Part shown: in pieces, positions 16,571 to 23,630 of the stretch
Layout: every line of letters starts with the position of its first letter
Position numbering within the stretch: position 1 is the first letter of the stretch
Assembly: GCA_035499655.1 (NCBI GenBank)
Contig: DATJYL010000216.1
Location: forward strand, 1-53,045
From: Pirellulales bacterium
Lineage (GTDB): Bacteria; Planctomycetota; Planctomycetia; Pirellulales; JADZDJ01
Direction: 5' to 3'
Length of the DNA: 53,045 bases
Notes under the pieces: generated by a model
Database searches by the model: none
What the model saw: only the letters and a program-made list of their open reading frames with translations
Told to the model about the DNA's origin: nothing
Made by a program: the position numbers and the translations under genes

Positions 16571-17404
16571 TCAGCAAAATTCATCAATTTTTTTCCAGCC
16601 TGCCGCTTCTTCGCCATCGAGCCGCAAGGTGAGGCATTTGGCGCTGCCGCCGGCTTTCACAAATTCGTCGAGCAGCGTATCCTGCGGCGTGAAGCCGCGC
16701 TCGCGCAGGGCGGCGTGCAATTGCGGGCAACCAGTGTTGGTGGTGACCGTGCGGCCGACCACGACGGCATTGCAAGCGAAGCGGCGTGCTTCGTCGGGCT
16801 GCACTTCGATGAGTTCGGGAATGTGGGCCTGCAACGCGGCGCGGCCGTAATCGTCAAAGGCGGGGGAAAAATAAATTGCCTGCGTTGGCGAAAGCGGGCA
16901 AAAACAGGTGTCGAGATGATAGTAGTACGGATCGACCAGCTCGAGCGGAATCACACGGCAATTTAACATCTGGCCAATTTGTTGATGACCGCGGGCATGG
17001 CTGCGAATGCGATAGCCGGCGAAGAGCGTGTCGCCGCAGAACAGCGCGTCGCCGGCCCCTTCGAAGTGCAAATCTTCGGGGACGTGGCGGATTTCGAAGC
17101 CGTGCTCGCGGAGCCAGGCTTCGTCGTACGGCACTTCGCCCTGGCGTTCCGGATGACGGAAGCGGGCCATGACGGCGGTGTTGCGGTAAACGAGCGCCGC
17201 ATTGGCGGTGAACACCAAATCGGGCAAGCCGGACTGCGGCGGGAGCAATTCGATGGTGGCGCCGGCCTGCTCCAGCAATTTTTTAAGCGCCGCCCATTGC
17301 CCCACAGCCGCCAGCTTGTCGCTTTGCCGTTGGCGGCTCATCCAGGGATTGATTTCGTACTCGATCCCATAGAAGTCAGGCGGACACATGAGGATGCGAG
17401 GCAT
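16571..17404 (-). CDS. ArgZ-like arginine dihydrolase/deiminase domain protein (GME superfamily)
   Basis: A 277-residue guanidino-modifying enzyme. It closely follows the N-terminal domain of cyanobacterial ArgZ/AgrE, which converts arginine to ornithine, CO2 and ammonia. Shared features are MCPPDFYGIEYEINPW at the start (N19), DLVFTANA with N68, FEGAGDAL, YYHLDTCFCPL with the catalytic His163, and GGSAKCLTLRL with the nucleophile Cys257. The conserved Asn of the FTANA segment is, as I recall, what lets ArgZ go beyond citrulline to ornithine, so dihydrolase rather than deiminase activity is the best guess. It lies 50 bases downstream of the LOR/SDH gene on the same strand, an operon of two domains that are fused in cyanobacteria. 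Confidence 0.85.
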   Translation of the reverse strand: MPRILMCPPDFYGIEYEINPWMSRQRQSDKLAAVGQWAALKKLLEQAGATIELLPPQSGLPDLVFTANAALVYRNTAVMARFRHPERQGEVPYDEAWLREHGFEIRHVPEDLHFEGAGDALFCGDTLFAGYRIRSHARGHQQIGQMLNCRVIPLELVDPYYYHLDTCFCPLSPTQAIYFSPAFDDYGRAALQAHIPELIEVQPDEARRFACNAVVVGRTVTTNTGCPQLHAALRERGFTPQDTLLDEFVKAGGSAKCLTLRLDGEEAAGWKKIDEFC

Positions 17405-17454
17405 GGAGGTAATGGCGGAGCGTGTGGTTCCAAGCGAGAGTTAGGGAATGTCAT

Positions 17455-18789
17455 TCACGACGTCGATTTTTCCATGATTTCCAAATCTTCCACCAGGGCG
17501 CGGAGAAAGGGTTCGACATCGGTGACGAGGCCGACGGTTTGGAACGAGCCGCGGTCGCTAAGTTTGATGACCGTCGAGGGATTGATGTCGACGCAGACGA
17601 CTTTCACCCAGGCCGGCAGCAAATTGCCCACGGCCACGGAGTGCAACGTGGTGGCAATCATCAGGCAGAAGGAAAGGTCGCGGATTTTTTCCCGCATTTG
17701 CCGCTGCGCTTCCAGTGAATCGGTAATGACTTCGGGGAGCGGGCCGTCGTCGCGGATGCTGCCGGCGAGAAGAAAATCAACGCCGTGCTTCACGCACTCA
17801 TACATAATGCCGGTGCGCAAGACCCCCTGCTCCACCGCTTGGCGGATGCCGCCGGCGCGGCGGATGCGGTTGATGGCGCGCAAATGATGCTCGTGCCCGG
17901 CTTCGGCCAAGTCGCCCCGTTCCAGATGGACGCCCAGGCTGGTGCCGAACAGCGATTGCTCGATGTCGTGCGTGGCCAGCGCGTTGCCGGCGAACAGTTT
18001 GTGAATGTAGCCGCGGCGAATTAGCTCGCACACATAGGGCCCACTGCCGGTGTGAATGATGGCCGGGCCGCCCACGAGCAGCGATTTGCCGCCGGTTTGT
18101 CGGGTGTGGAACATTTCCTGGGCGATTTGCCGAATGGCGACGCCTTTGGGCTTTTCTGTAGAGACGGCGCTGTTCATGAATTCGAACGAATGCCGCTCCA
18201 ATTTTCGCTCTTCGGGAAACACGCGCACGCCGGCGTGGCCCACGACCAGCGACATTTCGCGGCGGACATCGGTCATGGCGATGCAGCGGGCGGTGGCTAT
18301 TTTTCTCGCTGCTGTTGAAGATGCGGCGCGAGCCGGCGCAGAAGATAATGCAGCGGCCGGTTCGATCACAATGCCGCAGTCCATTTCTTGATCGGCTACG
18401 GGAATCCAGTGTCCGCCCAGGCGGACTTCGGTCCGTTGATTGGTGGTGCTGTAAAAGCCCTCGGGGAATGCACCATCGATATCGGCCGGCTCCAGCCGGG
18501 CATCGTGGAGCGCGGTGGGGACTGCTCCGTGATCGGCGATTTGCCCCAGAATTTGCGAGAGGGTATCCGCGTTCGGCGCTTGCACTTCCAACAGTGCGTA
18601 GCTGGCATCGGTGCGGCTTTGGCCGATGACGATATTTTTGATCTGGAAAGCGCCGCCGCCGGCCATAATGACGTCCAAAATTTTTGGCAGCAGCAGGCTG
18701 TCGATAATGTGTCCGCGGACCTCCACTTCTTCCACGCATTTCGGGTGAGCGGCAGTTGCAGCGGCGGTTCGAGTGGATTGATGATTCAT
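17455..18789 (-). CDS. LOR/SDH-family (TIGR00300-type) protein, probable ornithine cyclodeaminase
   Basis: A 444-residue cytosolic protein. Residues about 20-130 carry the LOR/SDH domain (EEVEVRGHIIDSLLLPKILDVI, GGGAFQIKNIVIGQSR). A Rossmann-like half follows with GGPAIIHTGSGPYV and VVCVDINPSTVIKL. This combination is the C-terminal half of cyanobacterial AgrE and stand-alone archaeal proteins shown or proposed to turn ornithine into proline plus ammonia using NAD. The annotated 'LOR/SDH' name refers only to a shared domain. The ATG at 18789 (MNHQST) is used; earlier in-frame codons give an Asp/Leu-rich leader without family resemblance. With the downstream ArgZ-like gene, arginine to ornithine to proline is predicted. 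Confidence 0.85.
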   Translation of the reverse strand: MNHQSTRTAAATAAHPKCVEEVEVRGHIIDSLLLPKILDVIMAGGGAFQIKNIVIGQSRTDASYALLEVQAPNADTLSQILGQIADHGAVPTALHDARLEPADIDGAFPEGFYSTTNQRTEVRLGGHWIPVADQEMDCGIVIEPAAALSSAPARAASSTAARKIATARCIAMTDVRREMSLVVGHAGVRVFPEERKLERHSFEFMNSAVSTEKPKGVAIRQIAQEMFHTRQTGGKSLLVGGPAIIHTGSGPYVCELIRRGYIHKLFAGNALATHDIEQSLFGTSLGVHLERGDLAEAGHEHHLRAINRIRRAGGIRQAVEQGVLRTGIMYECVKHGVDFLLAGSIRDDGPLPEVITDSLEAQRQMREKIRDLSFCLMIATTLHSVAVGNLLPAWVKVVCVDINPSTVIKLSDRGSFQTVGLVTDVEPFLRALVEDLEIMEKSTS

Positions 18790-19132
18790 GCAGTGCCCGG
18801 AGAGGTCAGCGATCGGAGTTCGGTGGCCAGCAGTGAAGTAGGTGGTGAGTGTTCGGAGGCGATCAAGAATGGCATGCAATTGTACGTCGATTTTGTCCAA
18901 TCGAACAATTGCGCCATCCACTTAGCGAGATTGCCGAGCATTCCAGCGATTCCAATCGCGAAGTGCGTGCCAGCGGCGGGCAGCCCATCTTCCCAGCTTG
19001 CGGCACTGGCCTTATACTGACATGTGCAGGCAACAATGCCTCGCCACCACCATAACCCATTCAAAATACAAGGCCGCGGCTCCCATGCTTTTTTGGGAAG
19101 CTTCAGCGGCAGATTGCACTACAGGAACCTCT
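18790..19132. other. 343-bp divergent intergenic region
   Basis: The gap separates the arginine-catabolism operon (minus) from the RGG gene (plus). A plus-strand promoter is present (18990-19018). For the minus strand only a weak TTGTTC...TACAAT pair can be drawn near 18890-18915. No small gene is convincing. Confidence 0.5.
18990..19018 (+). promoter_or_regulatory. Sigma70-type promoter of the RGG-protein gene
   Basis: TTCCCA (18990-18995), a 17-bp spacer and TATACT (19013-19018). A start near 19025 gives a leader of about 108 nt before the ATG at 19133. Confidence 0.45.
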
Positions 19133-20461
19133 ATGAGCGACAATCCGAACGATCCCTGGCGGTCGTTAGCCGACGAACTGGGAGTTCAGCCCGGCGACGA
19201 AAGCGCCGCTCCTCCGCCGGCGTCCAGTCCGGCGAAGGCGCCGCCACAGCGGGCAGCGTCGACTTCCGCCCACCAAGCAGCGCCGCCGAAAAAAATGAAA
19301 CCCGATTGGAATGCTTTGGCCGGAGAGTTGGGTGTCGAAGCGCCGCCGGAATCGGAAACGACGCCGCATGACCCCGTAGCGGAATTACTTGGTTTCCCGC
19401 CGCCTAGTGCTTTGCCGCCGCAAGCAGAACGTGACCAAGGTCGCCGCGAGAAAGAATCGTATGGCGAGGATTACGACGAAGAACAGGTCAACCGGCCTGC
19501 CGCACGAGAACACTGGCGTGACGAGGCCGACGAACAACAGGTGCGCAAAGATTTCGACGATACTAAGCCCGTTTACTATGACGAGCCAACCGAGGGCAGC
19601 AGTTCTCGAGAACGTCCACAAGGGGACGAAGAGCGCAGTTTCCGTCCAAGCAAGCGTCGTCGGGGCCGTGGAGGTCGGGGCCGCGGCGGTCGAGATCGAG
19701 GTGGCGATCGTGGCGGTAGTGATCGAGCGAGTGGCGATCGAAGCGGCGGCCGAGCGAGCGGTCATCGAAGGAGTGAAGGAGGTGGGAATCGGACGGGCGG
19801 GCAATACCCTGGCCGCGAGCCGTACGATGATCGAGGTTATCACGAGCGTGAGCCGCATGCCGATCGTCCGCTTGATCAAGAAGCTACGGAGGGCCCTGCA
19901 TCGCCGGCCGGTGAATCAGGCGATGCAAATCTGCAGCATACCCGGGACGAGCAGTCGCAAAGGCGTCGTCGCCGCCGTCGACGAGGGCGCGGTGGGCGCG
20001 ACCGTGACGAACAACGTCCACGCAGTGCGGCAGGAGATTCCGAACGGCCGGAGGACCACGATCTTCCGTTTCTGGAATTGGTGTCTGAGGAAGAATTAAC
20101 CGCCGACATTGAGATGCCTGGGGGTGATTTCGCTTCCGTCGACAACCTACATGAGGGGCCGCACGACGCCGAATCTGTTCATCCCGACGAAGAGCTTTCA
20201 CGGGAGCCGGCCGGCGGTGGGGATGAAATGGACGACCACGACGAGGAAGGCCTTTCCGATGGGGATGAAAATCACGTCGGAAAAACTTCGGTGCGCGACA
20301 TCGTCACCTGGAAAGAGGCAATCGGCATGATTATCGAGGGGAACTTGCAAACCCGCTCCCATGCGCCGAGCCACGGATCGCATCACGGGTCGCACAACTC
20401 GCGGGGCCCGCGGGGCGGGCACGGCCGTGGTGGCCGAGGCCGTGGGGGCCGGCGTCGGTGA
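19133..20461 (+). CDS. Intrinsically disordered Arg/Gly (RGG)-rich protein with repeated LAxELG motifs
   Basis: A 442-residue, highly charged, mostly disordered protein. Three short related motifs open it: DPWRSLADELGV (8-19), DWNALAGELGV (about 61-71) and DPVAELLGF (about 81-89). An acidic region is followed by an RGG/RG block (about 172-230), an Arg-only run of eight to nine residues in an RRGRGGRD context (about 280-300), a strongly acidic stretch, a conserved-looking VRDIVTWKEAIGMIIEGNLQTR helix (about 387-408), and a His/Gly/Arg tail. RGG boxes usually bind RNA and drive condensation; an RNA-binding role is inference. Start: AGGAA six to seven bases before the ATG at 19133. No recognised catalytic domain. 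Confidence 0.75.
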   Translation: MSDNPNDPWRSLADELGVQPGDESAAPPPASSPAKAPPQRAASTSAHQAAPPKKMKPDWNALAGELGVEAPPESETTPHDPVAELLGFPPPSALPPQAERDQGRREKESYGEDYDEEQVNRPAAREHWRDEADEQQVRKDFDDTKPVYYDEPTEGSSSRERPQGDEERSFRPSKRRRGRGGRGRGGRDRGGDRGGSDRASGDRSGGRASGHRRSEGGGNRTGGQYPGREPYDDRGYHEREPHADRPLDQEATEGPASPAGESGDANLQHTRDEQSQRRRRRRRRGRGGRDRDEQRPRSAAGDSERPEDHDLPFLELVSEEELTADIEMPGGDFASVDNLHEGPHDAESVHPDEELSREPAGGGDEMDDHDEEGLSDGDENHVGKTSVRDIVTWKEAIGMIIEGNLQTRSHAPSHGSHHGSHNSRGPRGGHGRGGRGRGGRRR

Positions 20462-20647
20462 GGCACGATTGCCGTCTGCAGCGGCGGCGACTGAAAAGGG
20501 TATTCAGCAGCACCATTCCGGGGTTCGGCCTATCGAGCGCCTGCGGAACCAACAGCGGCGCTTGATCCCGGGCATCCAACGGTTTGCGGTGAGAGAGACC
20601 TGCTGCCCGGCCGCCACAACACTTCCCGATTGGGCGACGAGCCTGCA

Positions 20648-21259
20648 TCAGAATTGGGCGTGCTTCGGATCGGATCGGGGGAGTTCGCGCAACCGATCGC
20701 GCAAGGGAAACTCATCCTGCAACGAATCGCTCGATTCGTCCGGCAACAGGCTGACATCGGCGCGCTGGTCGGCCCCCAGTTGTGAGACGTACAAATTATC
20801 GTGGGCGCCGGCGCGATTGCTGTGGTCTGCGGGGGTGCGTCCAGTTTCGGTCCTTTCGGCGAACATTTCCATGCGCTGGGCGACGGCGTTGAATTCATCG
20901 GCCAGTTCGAACCAGTAATCTTCGTCACGGAAGCGGAGGAGGGATACGTTTTCACCCGCCGCCAGCCGCCGCAGTTCACGCCGTAAACGATAGACGGGGC
21001 CGGTGAACCTGTTGCTCAGTTTCATAATGTCGTAAACCAGCAGCGGCAAAATCAGCAAGGAGACGACCGCAGTGGGCAAGAAAAACCGCCACGCATCGAG
21101 GAAGAATTGATACAACGGCTGGTCCGGTCCGGTGAGCAGGCTCCAGGCCAACAGCGCCAAGGCGATGGTCAGCACGCAACAAAACCAGTACTCGACGGCG
21201 CGCAACATCAGCGCGCCTTGCACTTTGCGGTCCACAAATAATCGTTTGCGAATACGCAT
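20648..21259 (-). CDS. Two-TM membrane protein with a HAMP-like domain
   Basis: A 203-residue protein: a basic N-terminus, two membrane helices (about 21-43 and 59-79), then a HAMP-type segment (LSNRFTGPVYRLRRELRRLAAGE, helix, DEDYWFELADEFNAVAQRM). The conserved Pro of HAMP AS1 is at about residue 88. The last 60 residues are polar and acidic with no kinase, cyclase or methyl-accepting domain. Such stand-alone HAMP proteins are known in planctomycetes as hypotheticals. Start: a perfect GGGAGGA seven bases before the ATG at 21259; the longer frame to 21322 is rejected. Its leader of about 200 nt starts at a candidate promoter at 21474-21502. Confidence 0.78.
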   Translation of the reverse strand: MRIRKRLFVDRKVQGALMLRAVEYWFCCVLTIALALLAWSLLTGPDQPLYQFFLDAWRFFLPTAVVSLLILPLLVYDIMKLSNRFTGPVYRLRRELRRLAAGENVSLLRFRDEDYWFELADEFNAVAQRMEMFAERTETGRTPADHSNRAGAHDNLYVSQLGADQRADVSLLPDESSDSLQDEFPLRDRLRELPRSDPKHAQF

Positions 21260-21592
21260 TGGAATTTCCTCCCTCGATTGCGCTGGGACGGCCCATGACA
21301 GCTGGAAGTGACCGAAGAGCACGTCTCAATTTTCGGTCGGCTGGTGGCGCACGTCCCCCACATACAACGTAGCTTGCTGGCGGGCGTCAGGCCGTGGTTG
21401 CTACTTACGGGATGCGGGGGAAATGGACGGAAAACATCCGGTGCGAAACCGTCCGGCAATAGAGGTTGCACAATCGATATAATTGCGCGCCGGCTGCGGC
21501 AAAATTAAAACGTACCAAATGAGGGGGTTGGTGATTATTTGATCCATTCGCCGGCCCCCACACACCCGGGGCGCACGAATTCACCAACTTGT
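21260..21592. other. 333-bp intergenic region upstream of the HAMP gene
   Basis: The gap lies between two minus-strand genes. It contains a minus-strand promoter candidate (21474-21502) and a GGACGG/CCGTCC inverted pair that could fold in the leader. No further gene is supported. Confidence 0.5.
21474..21502 (-). promoter_or_regulatory. Candidate sigma70-type promoter (HAMP gene)
   Basis: Minus-strand TTGCCG (21497-21502), a 17-bp spacer and TATCGA (21474-21479). The -10 is imperfect. Confidence 0.35.
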
Positions 21593-22336
21593 TCAACGGA
21601 GGGCGATCGTCCGTTGCAACGGACGCAGCACGCTTTCGACCACGTACTGATCGACCACATCCTGGCAGACGCGGGCCAAGTTATCGACCACTTGCACAAA
21701 CGTCAGGTCCGGCTCCAAGCTGCCGTACTGCCGGGCGGTGACGTAAACGCTGAGTTGTTCCTCAGGATATTCGCCGGTGCGAATTTGAAAAGCATTGGTG
21801 CGGTTTTCCACGCTAACGCGCACTTGGGTGCGGCATCCTTCATCCAAGGACAATGTTAGCGAGGGTTCGAAATTAATCACGCTCCCGCCGGGGAGTTCCT
21901 GCAGCCGTTCCATGGCTGGACAGACCCCCAGGGCTTCCGCCACCAACTGGTTGTGGTTGCCCCGGTAAGTGAAATCGAAGCCAAACAATAGGTCCAGCGC
22001 CTCGCAATCCAGGGGACTGACCGACAGCATGAAGGGCGCCATCTCCAGTACCAGCCGATGTTGCTCCAGCGCCTCTTCCACGGAGGCCGGATTTACCTGG
22101 CCGGAGCACAGCCGTCGCGGTTCCACGGTGGCCCAGCGATATTGGGAGCGGTCCTTGTCTTCCTCCAGGACAAAATCGCGCTTATCGCGGCAATAAAACT
22201 TCCGCATGGTGGGATATTTTTTTTGAATCCGCTCGAAATAATGGAGCACCGTTTCGCGCTGCTGAGGGAGCTCCATCTCCGTGCTGAGATTCATGTTGAT
22301 GTAGAAATCATCGGCCAAAGCAGCGTATTTAGTCAT
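21593..22336 (-). CDS. Conserved hypothetical protein, soluble, 247 residues
   Basis: No signal peptide or membrane helix. The sequence is ordered and mixed alpha/beta: ETVLHYFERIQKKYPTMRKFYCRDKRDFVLEEDKD near the N-terminus, a CEALDLLFGFDFTYRGNHNQLVAEALG helix-strand in the middle, and a C-terminal PDLTFVQVVDNLARVCQDVVDQYVV helix. I do not recognise a family. The tone is that of a planctomycete core hypothetical. GGAG lies 10 bases before the ATG at 22336, and a near-consensus promoter lies at 22457-22486, so it is strongly and independently transcribed. It could be co-transcribed with the HAMP gene downstream, but the 333-bp gap argues against this. Confidence 0.7.
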   Translation of the reverse strand: MTKYAALADDFYINMNLSTEMELPQQRETVLHYFERIQKKYPTMRKFYCRDKRDFVLEEDKDRSQYRWATVEPRRLCSGQVNPASVEEALEQHRLVLEMAPFMLSVSPLDCEALDLLFGFDFTYRGNHNQLVAEALGVCPAMERLQELPGGSVINFEPSLTLSLDEGCRTQVRVSVENRTNAFQIRTGEYPEEQLSVYVTARQYGSLEPDLTFVQVVDNLARVCQDVVDQYVVESVLRPLQRTIALR

Positions 22337-22456
22337 CGCGAAGTTGCTCCTGGATGCACGAGATGAGAACTTCCATGGGCGAGGAGCGGCGGTGGTCGAG
22401 AACTCGATGGCGGTCTGTATTACTTAGCGGTAAATCAGTATCAGATTGCAGCGTTC

Positions 22457-22486
22457 AGTATAAATTGTACCGCCGGACGCTGTCAA
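22457..22486 (-). promoter_or_regulatory. Near-consensus sigma70 promoter of the 247-residue hypothetical
   Basis: Minus-strand TTGACA (22481-22486, exact consensus), an 18-bp spacer and TATACT (22457-22462). A start near 22450 gives a leader of about 114 nt. Confidence 0.65.
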
Positions 22487-22559
22487 AGGCGTTCTGATCG
22501 CTGCCGGACGCCGGGGGTTGCGCCGCCGCCAAAAATCTTCTGCTTTCCGATCCGGCGGC

Positions 22560-22587
22560 TTTACAGGCCGCCGACCGCCGCTATACT
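22560..22587 (+). promoter_or_regulatory. Sigma70-type promoter of ogt
   Basis: TTTACA (22560-22565), a 16-bp spacer and TATACT (22582-22587). A start near 22594 gives a leader of about 80 nt before the ATG at 22675. Confidence 0.55.
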
Positions 22588-22674
22588 GTCCAGGTGTTCA
22601 TTCAATGCTCGGTTCTGTGGCAAATATCGAAGCTAAAATCGCATCGCCATTCATCGGACAGGGAGGGATATACC

Positions 22675-23193
22675 ATGCATGACGAACTCACTACTTTTCG
22701 CACGCCTTTGGGCTGGTGCGCTATGTTGGGCCGCGGACACCAATTGCGGGCCCTGACGTTTGGCCATCGAAATGCAGACGGCGCCTTAGCGGCTTTGGAG
22801 GGCAAAATAGTGGCTGGTGCTCGATGTTCGGCGTGGAATCGGAGTCTGGCCCAGCGTTTGGTTGCTGCCTTAGAGGGCGAGCCCGATTTATTTACCGATG
22901 TGGATGTAGATTTGACTCATCTCACACCGTTTTCGCGCAAAGTGACGGCAGCTTGCCGCCGTATCCCGTGGGGTGAAACCCGCACTTACGGCGAATTAGC
23001 GGCTACGGCTGGAAGGCCCGCCGCTGCTCGAGCCGTGGGGCGAGTGATGTCGCAAAATCGCACTCCGCTGGTGGTGCCGTGTCATCGGGTGATTGGCAGC
23101 ACCGGCCGGCTCGTTGGGTTTTCCGCCCCGCAGGGGATTGCGCTGAAGCGCAGGTTGCTGATGCTGGAATCGGCGGCATTGGTCGGATGCTAG
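22675..23193 (+). CDS. ogt: Methylated-DNA--protein-cysteine S-methyltransferase
   Basis: A suicide repair enzyme that removes O6-alkyl groups from guanine. The 172-residue protein has the DNA-binding and active-site domain: PFSRKVTAACRRIPWGETRTYGELA (about 85-109) with the Arg-containing recognition helix RAVGRVMSQN (119-128), and the acceptor Cys136 in VVPCHRVI. A GRLVGFS loop follows. The N-terminal domain is short, as in Ogt rather than Ada. GGGAGGG lies 7 bases before the ATG at 22675, and a promoter lies at 22560-22587. An in-frame extension to 22594 is not used. Confidence 0.93.
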   Translation: MHDELTTFRTPLGWCAMLGRGHQLRALTFGHRNADGALAALEGKIVAGARCSAWNRSLAQRLVAALEGEPDLFTDVDVDLTHLTPFSRKVTAACRRIPWGETRTYGELAATAGRPAAARAVGRVMSQNRTPLVVPCHRVIGSTGRLVGFSAPQGIALKRRLLMLESAALVGC

Positions 23194-23367
23194 TACGGTT
23201 GAACGGCAGGAAGCCATTAAGATTGTGAAAATCGTCGAGAAATCTGGCCTAGAATTGATTCGGTTCCTCGACAACAATATCGCCCCTTGCCCGCCAGTCG
23301 AATCCCACCTGTCGGAAGTGGATTGTCGCTTCCGTTTTACCCACCCAACCGTTTGCCCAATCACGGC

Positions 23368-23571
23368 ATGCTTGCCGACGCTCAACAATCGCCGCTACCT
23401 GATTCGTGCATTCTGCAGCGCCGCTCCGACGGCGCGGTGTTGGTGCGCGTTCCTTCTCGCCACCGCGGAGCGGCTCCGCTGCCCGATGCCGTGTTCACGT
23501 TCCGGGCAGGCGATCCGCAATTCGATTTCTGGCACCAGCAATTAGCCCAGCAAGAATCGCAGCAGCAGTGA
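23368..23571 (+). CDS. Small hypothetical protein, 67 residues
   Basis: The frame reads a plausible small soluble protein: a short polar start, LQRRSDGAVLVRVPSRHRG, LPDAVFTFRAGDPQFDFWHQQLAQQ, and a Gln-rich end. The codon pattern and the ordered strand-like core differ from the usual shadow frames. The frame is open back to 23287, but that part is Pro-rich and unconvincing; the ATG at 23368 lacks a clear Shine-Dalgarno. It lies 174 bases after ogt and 59 bases before the end of the convergent gene. No family recognised. Confidence 0.45.
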   Translation: MLADAQQSPLPDSCILQRRSDGAVLVRVPSRHRGAAPLPDAVFTFRAGDPQFDFWHQQLAQQESQQQ

Positions 23572-23630
23572 AGGCTGCAGCTTACCACTGGCGCCAGACA
23601 ACGGGCTAGATGGGAGAATGTCGCGCTGGT

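Larger units (their letters stand above)
22337..22674. other. 338-bp divergent intergenic region with two promoters
   Basis: It holds back-to-back sigma70-type promoters, minus at 22457-22486 and plus at 22560-22587. They separate the hypothetical gene from ogt. No other gene is seen. Confidence 0.6.

Noticed and set aside
17798-18739. A 313-codon minus-strand open frame overlapping the LOR/SDH gene
   Set aside because: It is Arg/His/Pro-rich with no family resemblance and lies out of frame within a well-supported gene; a GC-codon-bias shadow.
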